NCBI GenBank assembly: GCA_034359265.1
Contig: CP136896.1
Location: forward strand, 16,523,501-16,587,500
Origin: Canna indica
Lineage: Eukaryota; Streptophyta; Magnoliopsida; Zingiberales; Cannaceae
Direction of reading: 5' to 3'
Length of the DNA stretch: 64,000 nucleotides
Numbering within the stretch: the first letter of the stretch is position 1; the number at the start of each line of letters is the position of its first letter. The notes below the pieces were generated by a model. The model searched no databases. It had not been told where the DNA came from and worked only from the letters and a program-made list of their open reading frames with translations. Positions 46,813 to 57,475 of this stretch are shown here, piece by piece. The position numbers and the translations under genes are program-made.

Positions 46813-49435
46813 AAATCCAAAACCCACTCACAAAATAGAGAAGAAGGGAAGGAGATGATGGACTTGGAGTCTCGCGACTCCGATCTCCGACGATGACGCG
46901 AACTTCGGCCACCAGAAGCTAAGAATCGCCCCTCCCTCACTCACCTCGGTGTCTGTGTGACTGCTACAGTCGTACGGTCGGCTGAGGTGGTATATTTTTG
47001 TTATTTTTTCAAAATTACCTTTATGCCCTTAAGACTATATTGGACTCAATTGATTAAATTCACCTACAAATTGGGTTCCGGTTGAACCCGCGGACTCGGA
47101 TCGAGTCCGACTCGAACCCAATATCCTAATAAGTAAAGAATTAATAATTCCACATGCGCGTTCGAGCCATACCTTAAGTCGCGCTTTCCGGCGATTTGCT
47201 CGACTTGATCCGACACGCCTCCAAATTCTCTTGCTAATACAAAAATAAAATCCATCAGAATTGAGGGTATTACAGTGCGGCAACCCTAGCTAGGGTGAGC
47301 CCTCATTACTTTGGGTCGGGCGAACATGGGAATTGATAGGGAGGATTGTTGATATTTTTGGCTTTGGTTTAATTGTACCATGAAAATTCCGAATTTTCTT
47401 GAGTTCCTAGAGGAGTTGTTCTCCCTTAGATTTCGGTGAATCAAATGGAAGTGTAGGGTAAGATGGTTAGGGCCAGACCCTATAGGTTGGGATGTTACTA
47501 CGTTGCTATGGATCAGACTAATATAATGTTTATGTCGCTGAAATTCTCCTTCCCCGATTAATGGTATGCTAAAATTATAATTGTTGGAGTGATGATGAAT
47601 TGGGGCAGGTTTAAGGGCAGCCCTAGGATGCTAGGGTCGGTTGGGTTTAAGGGTCATGTATTAGATTTTGGTTGAACCTTGAATTAGGATGTTGGATGGC
47701 AAACAACGGGGTATTTCACATCGGAAAGAAAGCTAACTTCTAGAGTTGGTCTTATATTGAGGTATGGAAAGACTAAATTTCGGGTAGAGGAATATCAGTC
47801 ACGAATATTTAATTCACCGATTCTAAAAGAGGTATTTTGATTTTAGTTTGGACTTGATTAAATTATGCCGAAATTACTGAATTCTTACACATGGTAGAGG
47901 TATTGGAAACTCTGGTTTTATGCATGGTATTTTCTGAAATAGATGTTTAAAAATCTGGTTTAAAATGGGTTTTCGTTGCTAGGATTTACGGCCAAAATGT
48001 TATTTGAGTTTGGAGCATTAATGATGAAAATTGGTGATTTTTTTCTTCTATTTATCAGTGTTGGAATTGGTATTTATATTTCAGTTTATGCATGTGCGTG
48101 GGATTATGCTGAAATTTTCTCTACCCATAAACTGGTTATACATGTGCTGAAATTTTGTATATTTCATTTACTTGGTGATGCTGCAATATAGATGTTGGAT
48201 TATAGAGATGCAGAAATTGAGTTTTCTTTTGAAATGAATGATGCTGAAATTTCAGCTTGGGGTAGGGCTTAAAGTTGTTGAAATTTCAGCTGTGTAGACC
48301 TCTTTCCCTAGCTGAAAACTTCATTGTTTTATATACACATTGAGGTTCAGTTATACGCTGGACTAATGGATTAGTGGGTAGGGTATTGATACTATAAAAA
48401 ATTTCAGATGTAGAGACATAAGTATCAATGCTTAAATTTTCGATCCTTAAGGGTTAACAATTGCTGAAATTTTCGTACACCTATATGGTTGGCTACTAAT
48501 TGCTAGATGAACACACCTAGGAGATATTTTACTTGGGTTAGGATGGTAGGTTGCGTTGCCGAGAGTTTGGAGCCCGAGAGAGGGCCGGGATGGGGGCGCC
48601 CTTGTGCGTACCCGAGGTTGTCGGCAAAACACCCCAACCGTTCGAGAAATTTTATTAGTGTGTATATATATGTGTATATTTACATTGTTATGGCCATGGT
48701 TGTGCTTGTTGGTGTATGGTCGGATCGAGAAGCGCTTTAGCATTTGGAACTAATGCCCGACTCAGCGGATGATTATGGGCCGGGAAGCTCGTCAGAGAGC
48801 CACGCTAACGATCAACCCGAGGTGGCATTGGTTGGATGTACATTCCCAACCAGAGGGGGTTACAAGGTCTAGTTGGCTATTCTAGCTCAGAGGGCTCGGG
48901 GAGGGAAGCTCGCTAGGCGATGCCCTAGTTACCACCTCATATTATTGCTTATTGCATTTTCTTTTATCATAATTGGGCCGATATGGCCCAGTGTGGATAT
49001 GTGTGCGAGCGTGCACGAGATGGATGGATGTTTTTTCATATGAATTTTCATGATGACTTATATCCAGTTAGACTATAATAATGTTGTTTATATTATGATT
49101 ATTATATGCATGTATTGGCTTAGAGAGGGCTCGGGATCCAGCCACTCACTTAATTCATTTTGAACTCATCAGTCTTTTTTATGTTTTTTTTTACAGATCC
49201 TGACCAGTAGAGATATAGATGTACCTATGTGGCGTGGTTGAGGGTTGCAAGCTTAGGCAACAGATCTCGTGATGCGTTTGGTCGATCGTAGTCGAGTCAT
49301 AGGGAGTCCTTATTTTGCATATTGTTATGAGTTGGTTGTAGTATTTTGTTTATGTAAATATTCTTAACATCTTGACATTATATTTGAATTATGCGTGGTT
49401 GTTCCTTTTATTTTTGTAATGGTATGCATGTGTTG

Positions 49436-49700
49436 GTAGGCAATTCAAACCGGTTAACCGCCTAGCGAGCTATTTGAATTGCCACCTTCGGGAGTTGTTG
49501 GACTTGGGGTTCAACCGGTTTGAATTTCCTTACCATGGTTAACCGGTTTGAATTATCATCCCTACAGGAGTTGTTGGACTTGGGGTTCATTCACCCAAGT
49601 GTGAGTCACCGGATCCATGTAGATATGTATAGACTACCTTGGGAGCGCCGGTGCTGTTTGTTAAAAAGGACGGATCCATGCAGATATGTATAGACTACCA
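49436..49700 (+). repeat. Deletion junction with local duplications
   Basis: The LTR region joins the RT domain directly, so primer-binding site, gag and protease are missing. The junction has ggagttgttggacttggggt twice (49491 and 49567). A 29-bp block (cggatccatg.agatatgtat...) occurs at 49610 and 49671; the earlier copy interrupts the RT opening. There are also three copies of aaccggtttgaatt-type sequence. Confidence 0.8.
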
Positions 49701-52371
49701 GCAGCTTAATAAGGTAATGATAAAAAATTGTTGCTCGCTTCCCAGGATTGATGATTTGTTTGATCAGTTGCAGGGAGCCCAATTATTTTCAAAAATTGAT
49801 ATGAGGTCTGGGTTCCATCAGCCGAGGATTCAGGATCGAGATATTCAAAAGACCGCTTTCAGAACAAGATATGGACATTACGAGTTCTTGGTCATGTCCT
49901 TCGGGCTAACTAATGCACCAGCGGCCTTTATGGACCTGATGAACCAGGTATTCAAGGAGTTCTTGGACAGGTTCGTCATAGTATTCATTGACGATATTCT
50001 GATCTATTCTAAGAGCGAGGCTGAGCACATGGAGCATCTGAGGGTAGTCTTAGAAACCCTTAGGCAGCACCAGCTTTTTGCAAAATTCTCAAACTGCAAG
50101 TTCTAGCTGACTAGTGTGGGTTTCTTGGGGAATATAGTATCCAAAGAGGGGGTGAAAGTAGACCCCACAAAGATTGAGGCAATTCAGAACCGGGAGAGGC
50201 TGACCAATGTCACCGAGATCCATAGCTTCTTGGGGTTAGCCGGATACTACAAAAAATTTGTGGAGAATTTCTCTAAGATTGCCGCTTCGCTCACGCACCT
50301 GACTCAGAAGAAAGTAAAATTAACTTGGGATGACAAATGCGAGGAGAGCTTTTAGAAGCTCAAGGACCGCTTGACTACCGCCCCAATGTTAGCGTTATCT
50401 TCATTATCGAGAGGATTCGCAGTGTATTGTGATGCTTCTCAGGTCGGTTTAGGGTGTGTACTGATGCAGCATGACATAGTGATTGGGTACGCATCCAAGC
50501 AATTGAAGAACCATGAGAAGAATTACCTGACTCATGATCTGGAGCTAGCGGCTATAGTCTTTTCTCTTAAGCTGTGGCGCCATTATTTGTATGGTGAGGC
50601 CTGGGAGATCTATACTGACCACAAGAGTCTCCAATACTTGCTCACCCAAAAGGACTTGAACCTGAGGCAGCGCAGATGGCTTGAGCTGCTAAAGGATTAT
50701 GATTGCACGATTCTGTACCATCCCGGGAAAGCAAATGTGGTGGCAAATGCCTTGAGCAAGAAATCCATAGGTAGTTTGGCTCATATGACGGTTAGAAGGA
50801 GACCGATGGCGTGAGACCTTGCCATGTGTTTGGACGGCGGAGCAGTTCTGTCGATGTTAGACTCCGGAGCTTTGGTGGCGCACATGCGAGTGCTGTCCAC
50901 GCTGGTGGACATGCTGCGAGCAGCTTAGGCAGAGGATGTTTTTTGCTCGATGATCGCAGACCTGGTCAGGAGAGGTGAAGCTGATGATGGATACGGAGTG
51001 GATTCTAAGGGTGTCTTGAGATTCAAGGACACGATAGTACGTGGTGCCCGATATGGCAGAGGTCTGTAGACATGTACTACAGATGGCCCACCGTTCCACC
51101 TACACTATGCATCCGAGGGCCACAAAGATATACTCGGATTTGAGGCAGCATTACTGGTGGAAAGGAATGAAAAGAGAGGTGGCAGAGTTCGTGTCTAAAT
51201 ATTTGGTCTGCCAGCAAGTAAATGTCGAATACTTGAGACTTGCAGGGTTGTTACAGAACCTAGAGGTGCCAGAATGGAAGTGGGAGAAAATCACTATGGA
51301 CTTTATGACAGGCTTATCAAGGTCAGGATAGGGAAATGATTCCATCTGGGTAGTGGTGGACCGCTTAACCAAGTCGGCGCATTTTATTCCAGTGAAGACC
51401 ACCTTCACTATTGAGCAGTACACACGGCTATTCCTGGATCACATCATTGCATATCATGGGATTCCAGTGATGATTATATCTGATCGGGGTACTCGGCTCA
51501 CCTCTTGGTTCTAGCAGTCTTTCCAGAAGGCCTTGGGCACGCTGGTTCGGTTTAGCATTGCTTTCTAGCCTCAGACAGATGGACAGTCCGAGAGGACCAT
51601 TCAGACACTAGAGGATATGCTGAGGGCCTATGTTCTGGACTTGGAGGGCGGTTGGGAGAGGTATTTACCCCTGATGGAGTTCACCTATAATAATAGCTAC
51701 TAGAGTAGTATTGGTATGGCACCGTTTGAGGCTTTGTACGGGCGCAGATACAGGTCACCTGTGGGGTGGTTTGAGGCTGAGGAGTCCCAGGTGTTGGGTT
51801 CGGATCTAGTTCATGAGGCAGTTGAAAAGGTGAAGCTGATTAAAGAGCGGCTTTTAGCGGCACAGAGTCGTCTAAAAATGTATGCTGATGGTAAAACTCG
51901 AGACTTGGAATTTCAGGAAGGGGATTTGGTTTTCCTAAAGGTGTCCCCTATGAAGGTGTTGTTCGTTTTGGGTAAAGAGGGAAACTAAGCCCCTAATTTA
52001 TCCGGCCTTTCCCTATCTTGTGGCGTAGAGGTGTGATTGCTTATGAGCTGGTCTTACCGCCTAGCATGGACAGAGTGCATCTCGTTTTCCATGTGTCCAT
52101 GTTAAAGCGGTACGTCCGAGATGAGTCCCATGTTCTTGATGCTGCTGCAGTTGAGGTTGATCTGGCGATTTCATATGAGGAAAAGCCCGTTGAGATTCTC
52201 GATAGGCAAATAAGGAAGCTGAGATCTCGAGAGGTTCCCCTGGTGAAGATCCGATGGGAGCATCACTCTGGTCAGGAGGCTACTTGGGAGGTTGAGCGCG
52301 ACATGAAGGAAAAATATCCTTACCTTTTTGATGTTGTGGTGAGTTTCTTTCTCTTACCTAAAATTCGATGA
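49567..52371 (+). pseudogene. Ty3/gypsy pol remnant: RT, RNase H, integrase, chromodomain
   Basis: RT shows [34 protein letters not shown] and the catalytic FIDDILIYS. RNase H follows ([30 protein letters not shown]). The integrase has the HHCC finger (one Cys now Tyr, YLVC), WVVVDRLTKSAHF and [11 protein letters not shown] chromodomain-like end (LVKIRWEHHSGQEATWE) places it in the chromodomain-bearing gypsy group. In-frame stops occur at 50104, 50353, in the 50926 region, 51328, 51512, 51568 and 51701. Several sit where the family has Gln. Confidence 0.95.
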
Positions 52372-52396
52372 CAATTTTTTTTTAAGGGGGGAAGAT

Positions 52397-53237
52397 TGTT
52401 ATAACCAAAAATTTGATTAAATTTATTTTGGTTTTGTAGCAGGAAAGCGTGGATTTAAATTAAGCAAGTTAGCAGAGTTTCTGGGAGAAATTTGGTAAGT
52501 TTTAACTTAGGAAAAAAAATTAGAGAAATTTTATGTATGTTATTTCTATAATTTGACATGTCATGGTGAAAGTAGACTTCAAGTCGAGTCCAACGGTTCG
52601 ACCGGAACTCGAATCAGAGTTAAATTGGATTTTTAGCAGGTTTAGTGAGTCGAGTTAAGTGAAGGGTAAAAGAGTAATTTGGGGTGGAAAAATTAAACCC
52701 CAAATTTAATACCCGGGCTGTGCAACTGGGGGCGCCGCACAGCACACGAGCAGCGGCGATTTGGAGGAGGTGCGGGCGAACGTTGGCCGGGATTTCAAGA
52801 GTTCGTCGGAGGTCCCAATAGTCCCTCTTCCCTTCCATTCCCTTCATTAGGTGTGTGGTTTAATCTTCTTCTCCTTGTTTTCTACCCAAGTCGCCCCCTC
52901 CCCTGTTCAGCCAAGATTTTGAGAAGAAACCCTCTAGCTTTGATCAATCTAGGTTTCAAATCTAACATGGAATCCTTATTATTAACGTATGAATTTGTAT
53001 ATGATGTTGTTTCTTGTAATTGTGTTGTGTCGCGGGGGGGGGGGGGGGGGGGGGGGGGCACCCCTCTCTTTCAAGAAATGGTGCTATGGTTTTCTTGATG
53101 AATGCTTTACCTTGATTGAATGATAGCATCATCCTTGTATTCCTTGTATGATCACTCAGGTTGGATTGAATGGCTGCATGGCTATGTGGAGTTTGGAAAT
53201 TTGGGGTGTGTGCCGCCCCTTGTAATAATGCTCATAG
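52397..53237 (+). repeat. Gypsy 3' LTR, truncated
   Basis: After a purine-rich tract (aaggggggaaga, 52384-52395) the LTR begins TGTTATAACC. It shares the phrases aagtcgagtccaacggttcg and gtgtgccgcccc with the other LTRs, but stops at about 53237 where a different sequence begins. No TG...CA end or duplication is found on the right. Confidence 0.7.
53034..53058. repeat. Run of 25 G
   Basis: A homopolymer inside the truncated LTR. Its length in the genome is uncertain. Confidence 0.9.
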
Positions 53238-53548
53238 TATAACACCCGTGCGTTGCGCGGAAAACAAATAAGAATGAAATAAAAATTAAGAACTAAAATA
53301 AGGATCGAAATAATCTTAATTTAAAAGCGAAAATGTAAATTAATCTATTTATTTTTAGAATTGATTGTAATGAAAATCTTAATTGATTGATGGAATATTC
53401 TAATTAATGTGTATAATGAGTTTAATTATCGCAAACATGCATGGAAGATATTATTGACTAATTGTAAGTTCTGGAGAAACGATTGAGAGGGCGGAGGACA
53501 CGGAGAGAAAAGATGGGAATGCTCCTGAAACAAAATCCTAACATTGTT

Positions 53549-53550
<2 letters not shown>
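53238..53550. other. Sequence starting with a CCCGTGCGTTGCGCGG motif
   Basis: The stretch begins tataacacccgtgcgttgcg and turns AT-rich. The motif is often seen at one edge of non-autonomous plant repeats, possibly Helitrons. A matching edge may lie near 62200. No gene here. Confidence 0.4.

Positions 53551-53642
<92 letters not shown>
53551..53642. repeat. (TC)46 microsatellite
   Basis: Uninterrupted 92-base dinucleotide run at the start of tandem copy 1. A short CT run marks the start of copy 2 (57477-57490). Confidence 0.97.
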
Positions 53643-53644
<2 letters not shown>

Positions 53645-53750
53645 GTCCCTAATTCCTCTCAACTTCATGTCCCTAATCCCTCTTGACCTTGTGTCTCTAA
53701 TCCCTCTCTTGCCTCCCCACTGTCCTCCGAGGAGGTGCTATGCTACCGTC

Positions 53751-55516
53751 TGTTGGCCGAAGGTTTTTTTCCTTCGTGCTTTATTCTCTTCATGACTATT
53801 TTGATGATAACAAACCAAATCTGTTTCACCAAGTTCTTGTAGCATGAAGCTCGCAGGATCGATAAATGACAAGTCAAGTTTCACGTTTTGCAACATCGGT
53901 CTCGATATGATGACTCACAAGAATCCGGTGTGTGCACCAGAGACGGATTGGACGAATCAAAAGAATACATGGAAAGCCTTTCAAGTTGGACCACGCTGAA
54001 GGGCGGAATCATAAAACAAAGCGCGCAACGAGAAGATCAAAAAGAAGTTTTCCAGCTCAAGTTCAGTCGATCAAATGATGCTAAAAATTGGCAGTAGCTA
54101 ATTCGGTTGACCGAAGTGCGCCCAGAAGCGGCAAAATAAACCGCGGTCGCTTGGGTGGTAGATCCATCGATCGACCAGTAAGCGACCGGACGTCGACAAC
54201 GGGCAAAAATACGCCCGTTGACAAGCCCTTTTGTTAGGGGGGTTATAAATACCCACCCCACTCTCTCTCCCAAGTGTATATTGATGCCAATAAACCTCAA
54301 AGAGTGATCTTTAGCATCCTCTAAACTTCTCAATTGATCAAATCCTTCAAATCTAGCTCTTGATCCCTCATCATTAAGTGTTCTTTATTGAAGGGCTCAT
54401 CAAGGGTGCCAGGCTCAAGAAGAAGAGGTGTTTTCATTGTGATAAGTTCTCTTCACCTCATTCTTGTAATAGATTTATTTTTTTTGTTTATTTTTACTTT
54501 AATTTACTTGAGTTTGTAAGAAGACCTAGTGTGTGGTCATGTGTGTAAGTGGTTACCTTGGTGTATAAGATGTAAAACCACTTGTGTAAACGAAGTTAAG
54601 AGTAGGTCTTAGGAATTGAGGTGGGAAAGCTCACTCGGTAGGAAGGCGGAATACTTTCGGGTGTGAAAGTGCCTTCGAGGTGAGTGTAGGATCTTTCCGG
54701 TGTAAAGTTCTCAATTGTAATTTACTCATAATTTAGTGGATTTGAGTGTAAAATCCTAAGCACGGTGCTTAGGTAGTGGAGTAGGCATTGTGGTCGAACC
54801 ACTATAAATCTTTGTGTTAGCATTGATACATTGCTTGTGTTTAAATTGTGTTTAAACTAAGTTAAGAGTAGGTCTTAGGAATTGAGGTGGGAAAGCTCAC
54901 TCGGTAGGAAGGCAGAATACTTCCGGGTGTGGAAGTGCCTTCGAGGTGAGTGTAGGATCTTTCCGGTGTAAAGTCCTCAATTGTAATTTACTCATAATTT
55001 AGTGGATTTGAGTGTAAAATCCTAAGCACGGTGCTTAGGTAGTGGAGTAGGCATTGTGGTCGAACCACTATAAATCTTTGTGTTAGCATTGATACATTGC
55101 TTGTGTTTAAATTGTGTTTAAACTAAGTTAAGAGTAGGTCTTAGGAATTGAGGTGGGAAAGCTCACTCGGTAGGAAGGCAGAATACTTCCGGGTGTGGAA
55201 GTGCCTTCGAGGTGAGTGTAGGATCTTTCTGGTGTAAAGTCCTCAATTGTAAGCTACTCATAATTTAGTGGATTTGAGTGTGAAATCCTAAGCACGGTGC
55301 TTAGGTAGTGGAGTAGGCATTGTGGTCGAACCACTATAAATCTTTGTGTTAGCATTGATACATTGCTTGTGTTTAAATTGTTTTATTATTGCTTCTGTAC
55401 TTAGTCGATAAACTGCATTTTGCCTAAGAAGTCTTAGAAATGATTAAAACCGGATTTAGGCAAAAAAATTTAGTAAACACACTATTCAATCCCCTAGTGT
55501 GGCCATTTCACCAACA
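53751..55516 (+). mobile_element. Solo LTR (1.77 kb) with an internal triplication
   Basis: Starts TGTTGGCC, ends CACCAACA, flanked by a perfect CCGTC duplication (53746-53750 and 55517-55521). A TATA box (ttataaatacc) lies near 54242. Three 266-bp units explain why it is longer than its relative at 38637-39927. Confidence 0.95.
54588..55385. repeat. Three tandem 266-bp units inside the LTR
   Basis: The phrase aagttaagagtaggtcttag recurs at 54593, 54859 and 55125. Each unit runs through ggtgggaaagctcactcgg and cgaaccactataaatc to tgtgtttaaattg. The units differ at only a few bases. Confidence 0.95.
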
Positions 55517-56010
55517 CCGTCGAGCGATTCTAATGTCTTGTCGTTGGGTCGTCGACAGACCTCGCTTGGACAGGGAGATGCATTAGAGGGTTGCGGCGTG
55601 TGTTTGGACCTTGAGTCCCTAATCCCTCTCGACATCGTGTCCCCAATCCCTCTCTTGCGTCCTCCCTGTCCTCCGTGAAGCTGCTCTGCTGTCGTCGAGT
55701 GATTATAATCTCCTGTTGTTGGGCTGTGGATATACCTCGCTCGGACCGAGAGATATGCAAGAGAGGGTTGCATCGTGTGTTCGGGCATCGAGTCCCTAAT
55801 CCCGCTCGGCCTTGTGTCCATAATCTCTCTCTTGCCTCCTCTTTGTCCTCAGTGGAGGTTCTATACTGTCGTTGAGCGATTCTAATCTAATCGTCGGGCC
55901 ATCGATACCTCGCTTGGACTCGGAGATGCAAGAGAGGGCTGCAACATGTGTTCGGACATCGAGTCTCTAATTCCTCCCGACCTCGTGTTCCTAATCCCTC
56001 TCTTGCCTCC
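55517..56010. repeat. Minisatellite of about 180 bp units, copy 1 side
   Basis: Units run gtccctaatccctctcgacc, ctcttgcctcctc.ctgtcctc, gagcgattctaatct, agatgcaagagagggttgca, gtgtgttcgga. The same array is at 57490-58130 in copy 2. Confidence 0.85.
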
Positions 56011-57475
56011 TCCTTGTCAAAATTTCTTATGTTTGATCTTCCACTTATATCCTTGCATTTTCAATTTTATTTTTTACCTTTACCCCTCTTAAATTTACAA
56101 TCTCATTACCATGTTTTCAAGTCCGTCCAAATTATTGTATACTAATCATATCATAAGTTAAATATTTCAAGTTAAATAGAATAATGATATATATATATAT
56201 GTGTGTGTTAATAGGGTTGGTTTACTTATATTTTTCCTTAATATGTAATCTTAATAATTTTGACTATTTTATCAATAATCACAAATATAAATATCTATAT
56301 GTTCAAATAATTTTAATCAATTATTTATTTAATAGTCTATTCAGATTATAATTTTTCATTACTGCAACAATTAATATCATTAAGCAGATTCTATTATTTT
56401 TTATACTCTTTGCTTTCTATTTGACTATATTCTTTTTTCTTGATCCTTTTGATCTCACCATTTAATTTAATTATCTTAATTATTAATTTTATTTTTTATA
56501 TAAAATATTGAAGTTACATTTTTGGGGGTTTTGAAATATCATTTTTTGGTTTGTTATTAAATAAAACTTAATATAGTATTTCAAAACCAAATAAATTTAT
56601 GAAATTTAAAATAATTTAAATATCTTATTTTTCTTTTTTTTTTCAATTTGTTATATTATATCTACATTATATTTGATTTTTAATCATAAAAATATTACTA
56701 TTTTTATAAAAAAATTTATTTTTGATTGTTGAAATCTATATAGATTTATTTTTTAATGTATATAATTATTTTTTATATTACTTTTGTATTTATGAAATAT
56801 AATTTTTCATTTTGTTAAAAAAAAAACTTAAATAATTTCACATTTCTTGTTTTTGAATTAATTTTCTATACTTATAAAGTTTTAATTGATATACATATTT
56901 TATATTTGCATTATATTTGATATTTACCCTTAAAAGTATTAATAGTTTTCCATTTTATTTTTTCTATATTTTTTTGTTAAAACTCTATATAATATTATTT
57001 ATTTTGAAATAGTTTTGATAATTTTAATATATAAAAAATATTCAGAAAAATATACTTTGAATAAGATATATATATTTTGAAACAAATTAATATTGTTATA
57101 TAAAAAGATTGTTGTTGTTTTTAGATTTATATCTTATTGATATTTTATTTTGTATGTTATTCTAGGTTGTAAATTTATTTATATGGATTTTTATTTTTCT
57201 ATGTTTTTTATATATGAACATATTATTTTTATGATAAAAATAATTGTTAATTAATAATCTAATTAAGCTAATTTATTTTTTATCTTTCTATTTCTTATAT
57301 TTATATTAAATTTAATTATTACTTATCATTATTTTAAATTAAATTATATAAATATACTTGCACATTTTCTTAATTATGTAAATCAAACTAAATTAATATT
57401 TATTTGTTTTATGGTATGTTTATATATTACTATCTAAATTTTAATATGCTAATAAAAATTTAAACTAATTTTATA
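56011..57475. other. AT-rich half of tandem copy 1
   Basis: Very low complexity; no coding signal, RNA gene or transposon end is seen. It is homologous to 58135-59690. Confidence 0.7.

Larger units (their letters stand above)
42192..47274 (-). mobile_element. Solo LTR in minus orientation, containing nested insertions
   Basis: On the minus strand it starts TGTAATACCC at 47274 and ends GGGGCATGACA at 42192. The flanking duplication GTGCG is perfect (42187-42191 and 47275-47279). It contains the TIR element at 42361-43207 and the plus-strand solo LTR at 44331-46812. Its own sequence is about 1.75 kb. Confidence 0.92.
41745..49435 (+). repeat. 5' LTR region of a gypsy element, heavily interrupted
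   Basis: The left piece (41745-42191) has the phrases attttattttggtttcagtg, gcaggccgagtgaatcgtcg and gaggcatgaccc, typical of the TGTAATACCC LTR family. It resumes at 47275 after the solo LTR insertion and runs to about 49435, next to the RT domain. Without its insertions it is about 2.6 kb. The exact start and TG/CA ends were not found. Confidence 0.5.
53551..57475. repeat. Tandem duplication, copy 1 (interrupted by a solo LTR)
   Basis: After removing the solo LTR it is about 2.15 kb and matches 57476-59690 from the CT run and gtccctaattcctctcaac to ttaaactaatttt.taatct. The first part is a GC-richer minisatellite, the second is very AT-rich. No gene is recognised in either copy. Confidence 0.9.

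Noticed and set aside
53426..53795. Open frames of Ser-Leu or Arg-Glu repeats
   Set aside because: They are translations of the (TC)46 microsatellite.
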